Shown here piece by piece: positions 1 through 9,314 of a stretch of DNA of 64,000 nucleotides. A program made the position numbers and the translations under genes. Every line of letters begins with the position of its first letter. The first letter of the stretch is position 1. The notes under the pieces are model-generated. The model made no database searches. It was not told where the DNA came from and was given only the letters and a program-made list of their open reading frames with translations. This stretch comes from Bradyrhizobium elkanii WSM2783. GTDB lineage: Bacteria; Pseudomonadota; Alphaproteobacteria; Rhizobiales; Xanthobacteraceae. Location: NCBI RefSeq assembly GCF_000472865.1, contig NZ_AXAP01000014.1:97-64096 (forward strand), read 5' to 3'.

Positions 1-35
1 TCCGGCAGCTCTCCAAACAACTCGTCACCAGCCAT
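1..35 (-). CDS. Start of an unidentified protein, cut by window edge
   Basis: Reading leftward, a strong AGGAGG Shine-Dalgarno (complement of 42-47) precedes two ATG codons at 38 and 35; the second has the better spacing (6 nt). It opens a frame beginning MAGDELFGELP that runs off the window without a stop. Only 11 residues are visible, so no family can be named. The strength of the ribosome site is the main reason to believe it is a real gene start. Confidence 0.55.
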   Translation of the reverse strand, partial: MAGDELFGELP

Positions 36-111
36 CATCCCCCTCCTGCAAATCAATCCGCGAAGAGAATCACAGCTGCCACGCGCCCGATATAAAAAGA
101 TTCACAGTCTC

Positions 112-196
112 GTAGGATGGGTAGAGCGGAGCGAAACCCATCATTCGCGCGGTTTGCTTCATCGCGATGGGTTTCGCTGTGCTCTACCCCTCCTAC
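112..196. repeat. Palindromic intergenic repeat (GTAGGATGGGTAGAGC family)
   Basis: A left arm at 112-142 and a right arm at 166-196 are near-perfect inverted copies, about 31 bp each, around a 23-bp spacer. The arm carries the motif GGATGGGTAGAGCG followed by GCGAAACCCATC. Sequences of this type recur between genes in Bradyrhizobium and relatives. It would form a long hairpin in RNA. It lies between the divergent cut gene at the edge and the small protein that ends at 215. Confidence 0.8.
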
Positions 197-214
197 CGGG
201 ACGGTGCGTCCCCC

Positions 215-457
215 TCACGACAGCTTGCGCTTGCTGCGCAGCCGCAGCCGTTCTTCGGCCTCGAGCTTCGCCATGCCCAATAAATGGCTCAAAACCTCCA
301 GCCGGTGACGTTCCGCGAGCTTCACCAACTCGGTCACAGTCTCCGCAATGAAGGCCACGGCCTCGTCAGGGCCGCCCTCCTCGCCGGGTTCATCCAGTTG
401 CGATCGCTTTTCCCGACCGGAAGCGGAGCGCTTCCGGCGGCCTCCCGCCCTAGCCAA
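215..457 (-). CDS. Small conserved hypothetical protein
   Basis: 80 residues. The N-terminus is basic (RRKRS) and acidic/Gly-rich; the C-terminal half is a clean amphipathic helix with Glu/Lys/Arg/Leu pattern ending in RLRSKRKLS. I recognise this tail from small unnamed Bradyrhizobium proteins, but know no function. The frame opens with TTG and has no strong ribosome site, so the true start could be further in. It is divergent from topA, with about 230 bp between them. Confidence 0.6.
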   Translation of the reverse strand: MARAGGRRKRSASGREKRSQLDEPGEEGGPDEAVAFIAETVTELVKLAERHRLEVLSHLLGMAKLEAEERLRLRSKRKLS

Positions 458-584
458 AAATTTTTTCCAAAAGCATCATTTTGGAATGAGGATAGGGCCT
501 TTTCGGCCGCAACTCTAGGACGCATTCTGCAACTTCCTAGATATTAAGTCGTAGACCGGCCCCACCCTCTCAGTATCCTTCGAT

Positions 585-613
585 TTGACAGGGGGCCCCT
601 CAACACCCATGTT
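585..613 (+). promoter_or_regulatory. Candidate housekeeping promoter of topA
   Basis: A perfect TTGACA at 585-590 is followed after 17 bp by CATGTT at 608-613, which matches the -10 consensus at three positions. It lies about 70 bp upstream of the topA start codon. This is pattern matching only. Confidence 0.4.
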
Positions 614-684
614 CGCCCCGACAGAGGGGATCGCGAGTCTCGCGGAGCCCGCTTTCAGTTCCTCCCCTAAGCTATTGGAATGAC

Positions 685-3423
685 ATGAATATCGTCATTG
701 TGGAGTCGCCGGCCAAAGCCAAGACTATCAACAAATATCTGGGCTCCTCCTACGAGGTCCTGGCCTCGTTCGGCCATGTCCGCGACCTCCCCGCCAAGAA
801 CGGATCGGTCGATCCGGACTCCAATTTCCAGATGATCTGGGAGGTCGATCCCAAGGCTGCCGGCCGACTCAACGACATCGCCAAGGCGCTGAAGGGTGCC
901 GATCGCCTGATTCTCGCGACCGACCCTGATCGCGAGGGCGAGGCGATCTCCTGGCACGTGCTGGAGGTGTTGAAGGAGAAGCGCGCGCTGAAGGATCAGA
1001 AGATCGAGCGCGTGGTGTTCAACGCCATCACCAAGCAGGCGGTCTCGGAAGCGATGAAGACGCCGCGCCAGATCGACGGCGCGCTGGTCGACGCCTATAT
1101 GGCGCGCCGCGCGCTCGACTATCTCGTCGGCTTCACCCTCTCCCCGGTGCTCTGGCGCAAATTGCCGGGCGCGCGTTCCGCCGGCCGGGTGCAGTCGGTG
1201 GCGCTGCGTCTGGTCTGCGACCGCGAGCTCGAGATCGAGAAGTTCGTACCGAGGGAATATTGGTCGCTGGTCGCGACGCTTCTGACGCCCCGCGGCGACG
1301 CCTTCGAGGCACGGCTCGTCGGCGCCGACGGCAAGAAGATCGCGCGGCTCGACATCGGCTCGGGCGCGGAAGCCGAAGATTTTCGTAAAGCCATCGAAGC
1401 CGCGCTGTTCAAGGTCGCGACCGTCGAAGCAAAGCCCGCCCGGCGCAATCCGCAGGCGCCCTTCACCACATCGACGCTGCAGCAGGAAGCCAGCCGCAAG
1501 CTCGGCTTCGCGCCGGCCCACACCATGCGCATCGCGCAGCGGCTCTATGAAGGCATCGACATCGGCGGCGAGACCACCGGCCTCATCACCTATATGCGTA
1601 CCGACGGCGTGCAGATCGATCCGTCCGCGATCACCCAGGCGCGCAAGGTGATTGGCGAGGACTTCGGCAACGCCTATGTGCCCGACGCTCCGCGCCAGTA
1701 CCAGGCCAAGGCCAAGAACGCACAGGAAGCGCACGAAGCGATCCGCCCGACCGATCTCTCGCGCCGGCCCAACGACCTGAAGCGGCGGCTGGATAACGAT
1801 CAGGCGCGGCTCTACGAATTGATCTGGACCCGCACCATCGCCAGCCAGATGGAATCCGCCGAGCTCGAGCGCACCACCGTGGACATCGAAGCCAAGGCCG
1901 GCTCGCGCGTGCTGGAATTGCGCGCCACTGGGCAGGTCATCAAGTTCGACGGCTTCCTCGCGCTCTACCAGGAAGGCCGCGACGACGACGAAGACGAAGA
2001 CTCCCGCCGCCTGCCCGCGATGAGCGCGGGCGAGCCGCTGAAGCGGCAGGACCTTTCCGTCACCCAGCATTTCACCGAGCCGCCGCCGCGCTTCTCGGAA
2101 GCCTCGCTGGTCAAGCGCATGGAAGAGCTCGGCATCGGCCGTCCCTCGACCTATGCCTCGATCCTGCAGGTGCTGAAGGACCGCGGCTATGTGAAGCTAG
2201 AGAAGCGGCGCCTGCACGGCGAGGACAAGGGGCGCGTCGTGATCGCGTTCCTGGAGAGCTTCTTCCGCCGCTATGTTGAATACGACTTCACCGCCGATCT
2301 CGAGGAACAGCTCGACCGCATCTCGAACAACGAGATCTCCTGGCAGCAGGTGCTGAAGGATTTCTGGCGCGACTTCATTGGCGCGGTCAACGACATCAAG
2401 GATCTGCGCGTCGCCGAGGTGCTCGACGTGCTCGACGAGATGCTGGGTCCGCACATCTATCCGCCGCGCGCGGATGGTGGCGATCCCCGGCAGTGTCCGA
2501 CCTGCGGCACCGGCCGATTGAACCTCAAGGCCGGCAAGTTCGGCGCCTTCATCGGCTGCTCGAACTATCCGGAATGCCGCTACACGAGGCCGCTCGCTGC
2601 CGATTCCGAGGCTGCCGCCGACCGCGTGCTCGGCCAGGATCCGGACACCGGCTTTGATGTCACCGTGAAGGCGGGACGGTTCGGCCCCTATATCCAGCTC
2701 GGCGAGCAGAAGGATTATGCCGAAGGCGAGAAGCCGAAGCGCGCCGGGATTCCGAAGGGCACCTCGCCGAGTGACGTCGATCTCGAACTTGCGCTCAAGC
2801 TGTTGTCGCTGCCGCGCGAGGTCGGAAAGCATCCCGAGACGGGAGAGCCGATCACCGCCGGCATCGGCCGCTTCGGCCCGTTCGTGAAGCACGAGAAGAC
2901 CTACGCCTCGCTCGAGGCCGGCGACGAAGTCTTCGACATCGGCCTCAACCGTGCGGTGACACTGATCGCGGAGAAGATCGCCAAGGGTCCGAGCGGACGT
3001 CGTTTCGGCGCCGATCCCGGAAAACCGCTCGGCGATCATCCGACGCTTGGCGCGGTCGCGCTGAAGAACGGTCGCTATGGCGCTTACGTCACGGCGGGCG
3101 GCGTCAACGCGACGATCCCGAGCGACAAGACGCCCGACGAGGTGACGCTTACGGACGCGATCGCGCTGATCGACGAGCGCGCAGCCAAGGGCGGCGGCAA
3201 GAAGGCCAAGAAAGCCAAGGCGGAAAAGGCCGCCAAGGCCGACGGCGACGCCGCGGCAAAACCTGCCAAGAAGGCGGCGGCGAAGAAAGCGCCGAGCAAG
3301 CCGAAATCGGATGCCGCCAGCAAGGCGCGCGCCCCGGTGAAGGCAGCGAAGACATCAGCGGCAAAACCTGCCGCAACATCGAAAACGCCCGCGAAGAAAA
3401 GCGCGGGCAAGGCTCGAGGGTAA
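685..3423 (+). CDS. topA: DNA topoisomerase I
   Basis: Type IA topoisomerase (912 residues) that relaxes negative supercoils through a 5'-phosphotyrosine intermediate. The Toprim domain opens at MNIVIVESPAKAKT and carries the acidic DPDREGEAISWH motif. The catalytic Tyr is Y303 in GLITYMRTDG. A four-Cys zinc finger lies at C604, C607, C625 and C631, followed by Topo-C repeats with the GRFGPY/GRYGAYV signature. The last about 80 residues are a Lys/Ala-rich tail, as commonly seen in rhizobial TopA and probably DNA-binding. The TAA stop abuts the GTG of rnr, so the two genes are probably co-transcribed. Confidence 0.98.
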   Translation: MNIVIVESPAKAKTINKYLGSSYEVLASFGHVRDLPAKNGSVDPDSNFQMIWEVDPKAAGRLNDIAKALKGADRLILATDPDREGEAISWHVLEVLKEKRALKDQKIERVVFNAITKQAVSEAMKTPRQIDGALVDAYMARRALDYLVGFTLSPVLWRKLPGARSAGRVQSVALRLVCDRELEIEKFVPREYWSLVATLLTPRGDAFEARLVGADGKKIARLDIGSGAEAEDFRKAIEAALFKVATVEAKPARRNPQAPFTTSTLQQEASRKLGFAPAHTMRIAQRLYEGIDIGGETTGLITYMRTDGVQIDPSAITQARKVIGEDFGNAYVPDAPRQYQAKAKNAQEAHEAIRPTDLSRRPNDLKRRLDNDQARLYELIWTRTIASQMESAELERTTVDIEAKAGSRVLELRATGQVIKFDGFLALYQEGRDDDEDEDSRRLPAMSAGEPLKRQDLSVTQHFTEPPPRFSEASLVKRMEELGIGRPSTYASILQVLKDRGYVKLEKRRLHGEDKGRVVIAFLESFFRRYVEYDFTADLEEQLDRISNNEISWQQVLKDFWRDFIGAVNDIKDLRVAEVLDVLDEMLGPHIYPPRADGGDPRQCPTCGTGRLNLKAGKFGAFIGCSNYPECRYTRPLAADSEAAADRVLGQDPDTGFDVTVKAGRFGPYIQLGEQKDYAEGEKPKRAGIPKGTSPSDVDLELALKLLSLPREVGKHPETGEPITAGIGRFGPFVKHEKTYASLEAGDEVFDIGLNRAVTLIAEKIAKGPSGRRFGADPGKPLGDHPTLGAVALKNGRYGAYVTAGGVNATIPSDKTPDEVTLTDAIALIDERAAKGGGKKAKKAKAEKAAKADGDAAAKPAKKAAAKKAPSKPKSDAASKARAPVKAAKTSAAKPAATSKTPAKKSAGKARG

Positions 3424-5754
3424 GTGAAGCAAAAGCCTGACCATGGCTTTCCGGCCAGGGACGCCATTGTCGCCTTTATCCGATCCAATCCCGGAAAAGT
3501 CGGCACGCGGGAGATCGCGCGCGAATTCGGGTTGAAGAACGCCGATCGCGTCGAGCTGAAGCGCATGCTGCGCGAGCTCGCCGACGACGGCACGATCGCC
3601 AAGCGCGGCCGCAAGATTCATGAGCCGGCCGCGCTGCCGCCGACCGTGATGGCCGACGTCACCGGCCGCGATGCCGACGGCGAGCTGATCGCAACGCCGA
3701 CCGAGTGGGATACGGAAGAGAACGGCACCGCGCCGAAGATCCGTATCGTCACGCCGCGCCATCAGAAGCGCGGCACCACCGCAGGGGTCGGCGACCGCGC
3801 GCTGCTGCGCATCGAGATGGTCGGTGATGCCGACGGCACGCCCTATCGCGGCCGCATCATCAAGGTCATCGACCACGCCAGGACCCGCGTACTCGGGCTG
3901 TTTCGCGCCCTCCCCGACGGCGGCGGCCGGCTCGTGCCGGTGGACAAGAAGCAGGCCGGGCGCGAACTCAACATCGCCAAGGCCGACGCCGGCGGCGCCA
4001 AGGATGGCGACCTCGTCAGCGTCGACCTCGTTCGCAGCCGCGGCTTCGGTCTGGCGTCGGGCAAGGTGAAAGAGCGGCTCGGCTCGATCGCGAGCGAAAA
4101 GGCGATCAGCCTGATCGCGATCCATACTCACGAAATCCCGCAGGAATTTTCGCGCGGCGCCCTGCGCGAGGCCGAGGACGCGAGGCCCGCGACGCTGCAA
4201 GCGCGCGAAGACTGGCGCGACGTGCCGCTCGTCACCATCGATCCGCCGGACGCCAAGGATCACGACGACGCCGTGCACGCGGAAGCCGATCCCGATCCGA
4301 ACAACAAGGGCGGCTACGTCATCCATGTCGCCATCGCCGACGTCGCCTACTATGTGCGGCCGGGTTCGGCGCTCGACCATGATGCGCTGATCCGCGGCAA
4401 CTCGGTCTATTTCCCGGACCGCGTGGTGCCGATGCTGCCCGAGCGCATCTCCAACAATCTCTGCTCGCTGGTGCCGGGCGAGCCGCGCGGCGCGCTCGCG
4501 GTGCGGCTGGTGATCGGCGCCGACGGCCGCAAGCGCTCGCACACATTCCACCGCGTGCTGATGCGCTCGGCCGCCAAGCTGCACTATGCGCAGGCGCAAG
4601 CAGCAATCGACGGTCGGCCGGACGACACCACCGGTCCCCTGCTCGATCCGATCCTGAAGCCGCTCTGGGAAGCGTACCGGCTCGTGAAGCTGGCGCGCGA
4701 CGAGCGCGATCCGCTCGACCTCGATCTGCCCGAGCGCAAGATCCTCTTGAAGGCGGACGGCACGGTCGACCGCGTCATCGTCCCCGAACGTCTCGACGCG
4801 CACAGATTGATTGAGGAATTCATGATCCTCGCCAACGTCGCCGCGGCCGAGACGCTCGAGAAGAAAGGCCTGCCGCTGATCTACCGCGTGCATGACGAGC
4901 CGACGCAGGAGAAGGTTTACAACCTCCAGGAATTCCTCAAGACGCTCGATCTTCCCTTCACGAAGGCCGGTGCGCTGCGGCCGTCGATTTTTAACCGCGT
5001 GCTGGCACAGGTCGAGGGCGAGGATTACGAGTCGCTGGTCAACGAGGTGGTGCTGCGCTCGCAGGCGCAGGCCGAATACTCCTCGGAGAACTACGGCCAT
5101 TTCGGCCTGAACTTGAGGCGATACGCGCATTTCACCTCGCCGATCCGGCGCTACGCCGACCTGATCGTGCACCGTGCGCTGATCCGCGCGCTTGGGCTCG
5201 GCGATGGCGCCCTGCCGGACAGCGAGACGCCGGAGACGCTTGCCGAAATCGCCGCCGAGATTTCGATGACGGAGCGGCGCGCGATGAAGGCCGAGCGCGA
5301 GACCGCCGACCGGCTGATCGCGCATTATCTTGCCGATCGCGTCGGCGCCAGCTTCCAGGGCCGCATTTCCGGCGTCACCCGCTCCGGACTGTTCGTCAAG
5401 CTCGACGACACCGGCGCGGACGGCCTCATCCCGATCCGGACGCTTGGCACCGAATATTACGACTATGACGAGAAACGGCATGCCCTGATCGGCTCCCGCA
5501 GCGGTGCCATGCACCGATTGGGTGACGTGGTCGACGTGCGTCTGGTAGAAGCTGCTCCGATCGCCGGCGCACTACGCTTTGAATTGCTGTCGGGCGGACA
5601 GGCCATTCCGCGTGGCAGAAAAAGCGAGGGCCGGCGCGAACGGAAGAAAGAAGTGCGTGGTGCGAAAGCGGGTCGCGCGCCGAGCAAGAAGGATCGCAAG
5701 CCGGGCAAGCAAAAGTCCGGCAAATCAAAGCGAGGCAAGTCATGGAAACGCTGA
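3424..5754 (+). CDS. rnr: Ribonuclease R
   Basis: RNase II/R family 3'-to-5' exoribonuclease (776 residues) able to degrade structured RNA. An N-terminal winged-helix region with cold-shock-like domains precedes the RNB catalytic domain, whose metal-binding motif TIDPPDAKDHDD lies at about residues 271-282. The RNB core includes HFTSPIRRYADLIVHR. An S1 domain follows (about 640-725), then a Lys/Arg-rich tail. It starts at GTG directly after the topA stop, with GAGGG about 5 nt upstream, so translation is probably coupled to topA. Its 3' end overlaps the next gene by 13 bp. Confidence 0.97.
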   Translation: MKQKPDHGFPARDAIVAFIRSNPGKVGTREIAREFGLKNADRVELKRMLRELADDGTIAKRGRKIHEPAALPPTVMADVTGRDADGELIATPTEWDTEENGTAPKIRIVTPRHQKRGTTAGVGDRALLRIEMVGDADGTPYRGRIIKVIDHARTRVLGLFRALPDGGGRLVPVDKKQAGRELNIAKADAGGAKDGDLVSVDLVRSRGFGLASGKVKERLGSIASEKAISLIAIHTHEIPQEFSRGALREAEDARPATLQAREDWRDVPLVTIDPPDAKDHDDAVHAEADPDPNNKGGYVIHVAIADVAYYVRPGSALDHDALIRGNSVYFPDRVVPMLPERISNNLCSLVPGEPRGALAVRLVIGADGRKRSHTFHRVLMRSAAKLHYAQAQAAIDGRPDDTTGPLLDPILKPLWEAYRLVKLARDERDPLDLDLPERKILLKADGTVDRVIVPERLDAHRLIEEFMILANVAAAETLEKKGLPLIYRVHDEPTQEKVYNLQEFLKTLDLPFTKAGALRPSIFNRVLAQVEGEDYESLVNEVVLRSQAQAEYSSENYGHFGLNLRRYAHFTSPIRRYADLIVHRALIRALGLGDGALPDSETPETLAEIAAEISMTERRAMKAERETADRLIAHYLADRVGASFQGRISGVTRSGLFVKLDDTGADGLIPIRTLGTEYYDYDEKRHALIGSRSGAMHRLGDVVDVRLVEAAPIAGALRFELLSGGQAIPRGRKSEGRRERKKEVRGAKAGRAPSKKDRKPGKQKSGKSKRGKSWKR

Positions 5755-6185
5755 AGCCCGCGACAACGGTATGGACCCGCGACGCTGTGCCGGTCGAGCG
5801 GCGCGACCTATGGACGGCCTTGAAGCGCGGCTTTCGCTGCCGCTGCCCACGCTGCGGCGAAGGCAAATTGTTTCGCGCCTTCCTCAAGGTCGATGGTCAC
5901 TGCCCGGTCTGCGACCTGGATTTTTCGCACCATCGCGCCGACGACCTGCCGGCCTATCTCGTTATCGTCGTCGTCGGCCACATCGTGGTGCCGCTCGCGC
6001 TGTGGATCGAGACCAACTATTCACCGCCGGTCTGGCTGCAACTCTCGATCTATCTGCCGCTGACTTTGATCTTGTCGCTGCTGCTGTTGCAGCCGATCAA
6101 GGGCGCAGTCGTAGGTTTCCAGTGGGCGATGCGCATGCACGGTTTCGACGAGAACGCGCCAGACGATCTTCCGCCGATCCGATAG
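5742..6185 (+). CDS. DUF983 membrane protein
   Basis: 147 residues. The N-terminal part has a zinc-ribbon-like pair of motifs, CPRCGEG and CPVCDLDF, separated by about 20 residues. Two hydrophobic helices follow (roughly residues 66-85 and 95-120). This matches the DUF983 family, whose function is unknown and which often follows rnr in alphaproteobacteria. It starts inside the 3' end of rnr, with GAGG in position, so it is part of the topA-rnr operon. Confidence 0.9.
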   Translation: METLKPATTVWTRDAVPVERRDLWTALKRGFRCRCPRCGEGKLFRAFLKVDGHCPVCDLDFSHHRADDLPAYLVIVVVGHIVVPLALWIETNYSPPVWLQLSIYLPLTLILSLLLLQPIKGAVVGFQWAMRMHGFDENAPDDLPPIR

Positions 6186-6219
6186 CCTTAAATTCAAAAA
6201 AATAACAAACGGGGATGGA

Positions 6220-6969
6220 ATGACCGAAGCAGCGACCGCGATCAAAGCGGAAGTCAAGGAAGAAAAGGAAGCGGATCATCATCCGTATTTCCGGCCCAAG
6301 GATGCCGCGACGCTGATCCTGATCGATCGCTCCAGCGCGAGGCCGAAGGTGCTGGTCGGCAAGCGTCACGACAAGGTCGTGTTCATGCCCGGCAAATACG
6401 TCTTTCCCGGCGGCCGCGTCGATGCGGCCGACAACCGCGTCCCGGTCGCCGCTCCGATCAGCAAGGAGCTCGAGACGAACCTGCTGAAGGGCAGCCCGAA
6501 GATCACGCCCGGCCGCGCGCGTGCGCTCGCCAATGCGGCGATCCGCGAGGCCTGCGAGGAGACCGGCCTGTGCCTCGGCCGCAAGGCTGAGAAGCCCGGC
6601 AACCTCGATGGTCCGTGGAAGCCGTTCGCCGATGCCGGCCTGTTGCCCGACCCCTCCGGCCTGTTCCTCATCGCGCGCGCGATCACTCCGCCCGGCCGCG
6701 TCCGCCGCTTCGACACGCGCTTCTTCACGGCGGATGCCTCCGCCATCGCCCACCGCGTCGAGGGCGTGGTGCATGCCGATGCGGAATTGGTCGAGCTGGT
6801 CTGGGTCGAGATCGGCTCCGAGCCATTGGCGGACGCCCATGCCATGACCAAGAACGTGCTCGCCGAGCTCGACCGGCGGCTCGCCACTGGTCCCCTCAGC
6901 CACGACGCCCCGGTGCCGTTCTTCCATTTCTACGGCGGCAGGATGCAGAAGGACATTTTGGGAGCGTGA
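6220..6969 (+). CDS. NUDIX hydrolase
   Basis: 249 residues. The Nudix helix shows REACEETG at residues 109-116, preceded by FPGGRVD at 62-68. The Glu expected eight residues before the REACEETG Arg is an Arg, as in the longer NUDT8/NUDT19-like group rather than the classical MutT box. Members hydrolyse nucleoside diphosphates linked to another moiety; the substrate here cannot be deduced. It follows DUF983 after 34 bp with a GGGGATGGA ribosome site, and probably belongs to the same transcript. Confidence 0.9.
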   Translation: MTEAATAIKAEVKEEKEADHHPYFRPKDAATLILIDRSSARPKVLVGKRHDKVVFMPGKYVFPGGRVDAADNRVPVAAPISKELETNLLKGSPKITPGRARALANAAIREACEETGLCLGRKAEKPGNLDGPWKPFADAGLLPDPSGLFLIARAITPPGRVRRFDTRFFTADASAIAHRVEGVVHADAELVELVWVEIGSEPLADAHAMTKNVLAELDRRLATGPLSHDAPVPFFHFYGGRMQKDILGA

Positions 6970-7072
6970 CAGGCATGTCGCGCAAGTGTGCAAAAACAAA
7001 ATAATCTTCCCGGTGGCGCCGCCGTGCTTCGTGCCTATCTGCTTCTGAACGACCCACACGGAAACGGGGCAG

Positions 7073-8398
7073 ATGGCACAGCGTCAACTCAAGCTCGGCG
7101 CGTTCATGCGGCCGATCAGCATCCACACCGGCGCATGGCGCTATCCCGGCGCCTGGCCGGACGCCAATTTCAACTTTTCCCATATCAAGCAGCTCGCCCA
7201 GAAGCTGGAAGCCGGCAAGTTCGACGCCTTCTTCATGGCGGACCATCTGGCCGTGCTGAACATGCCGATCAACGCGCTGAAGCGCAGCCACACCGTGACC
7301 TCGTTCGAGCCGTTCACGCTGCTCTCAGCGCTCGCGACGGTGACGGAGAATATCGGCCTGGTCGCGACCGGCTCGACCACGTTCGACGAGCCCTATCATG
7401 TCGCCCGCCGCTTTGCCTCGCTCGACCACATCAGCGGCGGCCGCGCCGGCTGGAATATCGTCACCACCTCCAATCCGGATGCGGCGCTCAATTTCGGGCT
7501 CGACGACCATATGGAGCATGCCGAACGCTATCGGCGCGCGCGGGAGTTCTACGACGTCGTCACCGGGCTCTGGGATTCCTTTGCCGATGATGCCTTTGTG
7601 CGCGACGTCGAATCCGGGCTCTTCGTCGATCCTTCGAAGATGCATGTGCTCAATCATGAGGGAAAATACCTGAAAGTGCGCGGTCCCCTGAACATCGCAC
7701 GCCCGGTGCAGGGCTGGCCGGTGATCGTGCAGGCCGGCGCATCGGAGGACGGCAAGCAGCTCGCGGCGGAGACGGCGGAAGCGGTGTTCACCGGTGGCGG
7801 CAGCCTCAGCGACGGGCAGAAGCTTTATGCCGACATCAAGGGCCGCATGGACAAGCTCGGCCGCGACCGCGAGCATCTGAAGATCCTGCCGGGCGCCTTC
7901 GTCGTGGTCGGCGACAGCGTCGAGGAGGCCAAGGAGAAGCGGGCCTTGCTCGACAGCCGCGTGCATTACGACAGCGCGATCGCCTCGCTCTCGGTGATCC
8001 TGGGCACCGATGCGTCCGGATTCGATCCGGATGGGCCGTTGCCGCCGATCCCCGAAACCAATGCCAGCAAGAGCGGGCGCCAGCGCCTGGTCGACGTCGC
8101 CGCGCGCGACAAGCTCACCGTGCGTCAACTCGCACAGCGCGTCGGCGGCTATGGCGGGCTGGCCTTCGTCGGCACTCCGAAACTGATCGCCGACCAGATG
8201 GAGGAATGGCTAACGAGCTATGCCTCCGACGGCTTCAACATCATGTTCCCGTACCTGCCGGGCGGGCTCTACGATTTCGTCGACAAGGTGGTGCCGGAAC
8301 TGCAGAAGCGCGGGATCTTCCGCAAGGAGTATGAAGGCAAGACGCTGCGGGAGAATCTGGGCCTGCCGCGGCCGAAAAACCGGTTTTTCGCGCACTGA
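7073..8398 (+). CDS. LLM-class FMN-dependent monooxygenase (NtaA/SnaA/DszA type)
   Basis: 441 residues with the luciferase-like fold of two-component flavin monooxygenases that use FMNH2 from a separate reductase. Family hallmarks are the opening KLGAFMRPISIHTGAWRYP, the SGGRAGWNIVTT segment, DHMEHAERYRRAREF, and PVIVQAGASEDGKQLA. Homologues act on nitrilotriacetate, dibenzothiophene sulfone or other xenobiotics; no reductase or substrate genes lie beside it, so the substrate is open. About 100 bp separate it from the Nudix gene, with GGAAACGGGG upstream of the ATG. Confidence 0.93.
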   Translation: MAQRQLKLGAFMRPISIHTGAWRYPGAWPDANFNFSHIKQLAQKLEAGKFDAFFMADHLAVLNMPINALKRSHTVTSFEPFTLLSALATVTENIGLVATGSTTFDEPYHVARRFASLDHISGGRAGWNIVTTSNPDAALNFGLDDHMEHAERYRRAREFYDVVTGLWDSFADDAFVRDVESGLFVDPSKMHVLNHEGKYLKVRGPLNIARPVQGWPVIVQAGASEDGKQLAAETAEAVFTGGGSLSDGQKLYADIKGRMDKLGRDREHLKILPGAFVVVGDSVEEAKEKRALLDSRVHYDSAIASLSVILGTDASGFDPDGPLPPIPETNASKSGRQRLVDVAARDKLTVRQLAQRVGGYGGLAFVGTPKLIADQMEEWLTSYASDGFNIMFPYLPGGLYDFVDKVVPELQKRGIFRKEYEGKTLRENLGLPRPKNRFFAH

Positions 8399-8434
8399 TC
8401 CGCCCGAATTGGGCCGGTTTGGGTCCGGAAAACC

Positions 8435-8462
8435 TTGACTTTGGGCCGATTCTGACTAGTTT
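8435..8462 (+). promoter_or_regulatory. Candidate promoter of rpmG
   Basis: TTGACT at 8435-8440 and TAGTTT at 8457-8462 are 16 bp apart, about 60 bp before the rpmG start codon. This agrees with rpmG being transcribed on its own and closed by the terminator behind it. Confidence 0.45.
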
Positions 8463-8522
8463 GCCGGCCAAACGCGGGCCGCTTGGCCGGCTCCTATACC
8501 CCACATTTCCTGAGGTTTTGAC

Positions 8523-8690
8523 ATGGCCAAGGCGGTCACCATCAAGGTCAAGCTCGTGTCGTCCGCCGACACCGGCTACTACTACGTCGCCAAGAAGAAT
8601 TCGCGCACCATGACCGACAAGCTGGTCAAGAAGAAGTACGATCCGGTCGCGCGCAAGCACGTCGAATTCCGCGAAGCCAAGATCAAGTAA
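8523..8690 (+). CDS. rpmG: 50S ribosomal protein L33
   Basis: 55 residues from ATG 8523 to TAA 8688-8690. The sequence opens [20 protein letters not shown] and ends [11 protein letters not shown], which is the alphaproteobacterial L33 pattern with the conserved TGYYYV core and basic [11 protein letters not shown] segment. L33 sits near the E site of the large subunit. There is no zinc-binding CxxC pair, so this is the zinc-independent (C-minus) form. It is monocistronic, with a promoter-like sequence in front and a strong terminator behind. Confidence 0.97.
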   Translation: MAKAVTIKVKLVSSADTGYYYVAKKNSRTMTDKLVKKKYDPVARKHVEFREAKIK

Positions 8691-8714
8691 GATCGCGGGA
8701 CACTACCCACTCGA

Positions 8715-8745
8715 ACGGGGCCTCGCGGCCCCGTTTTTATTTTGT
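8715..8745 (+). terminator. Rho-independent terminator of rpmG
   Basis: A perfect 8-bp stem (ACGGGGCC / GGCCCCGT) with a 4-nt loop spans 8715-8734 and is followed by TTTTATTTT. It begins 24 bp after the rpmG stop. Confidence 0.93.
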
Positions 8746-8767
8746 GGCCCGGGGGCACAGGGCTCAC

Positions 8768-9298
8768 ATGATCGCAACCTTGGACGAAGGAAGCGTTGGC
8801 GGTTACTCGGTCGCATATGGCCGCGAGGACATCTACTTTCCCGTCTACATCACCGCCGCCCTCGCCGCGATCTTCTTCACAGCCACCTGGATCACCGGCG
8901 CGCTGTATTGGCTGGCGCTTGCGGCTGCGGCGGCTGGCTTCACCTACTACAACATTCCCCTGCTGGAGACCGGGCGCCCGACCATCGGCGCCAATCAGTA
9001 CGGCATCTTCATCCAGGCCTTCGGCCTGATCCGGTGGCGCGCCATCGAACGCATCGACCTCGTCCAGATCGCCGAGCGCGCGATGACCGTCCATGAATTG
9101 CAGATCGCGCTCAGCATGCCCCTCAGCGGCGCGCTCGTCGCCGACTGGCGCAAGCAGCCGGCCTATCGCCGCTTGATGCGGCTGCCGTGGCGCATGGATC
9201 ACCGCGCCGTGGTGTGCGTCAACCTGGAGCCATTCGACCGGTCGCCCGACGACATCCATCGGACGTTCCTCAGGATGTGGCGTTACTACCGGAGCTAA
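8768..9298 (+). CDS. Small membrane protein, PH-like fold possible
   Basis: 176 residues from ATG 8768; an upstream in-frame GTG lies inside the terminator tail and was not used. Two adjacent hydrophobic helices lie at about residues 19-60. The cytosolic part that follows (TIGANQYGIF ... GLIRWRAIERIDL) resembles the bacterial PH-type modules that sit behind a two-helix hairpin in small membrane proteins. No function is known. It is convergent with the IclR gene. Confidence 0.65.
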   Translation: MIATLDEGSVGGYSVAYGREDIYFPVYITAALAAIFFTATWITGALYWLALAAAAAGFTYYNIPLLETGRPTIGANQYGIFIQAFGLIRWRAIERIDLVQIAERAMTVHELQIALSMPLSGALVADWRKQPAYRRLMRLPWRMDHRAVVCVNLEPFDRSPDDIHRTFLRMWRYYRS

Positions 9299-9314
9299 GT
9301 GGCTTTGTGTCTGC

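Noticed and set aside
667..2070. Long minus-strand open frame (467 codons) opposite topA
   Set aside because: Composition is typical of antisense GC-rich frames; topA on the plus strand has complete conserved motifs.
3355..5514. 719-codon minus-strand frame opposite rnr
   Set aside because: Antisense to RNase R, no recognisable domains, Arg/Asp/Val-rich composition as expected of a shadow frame.
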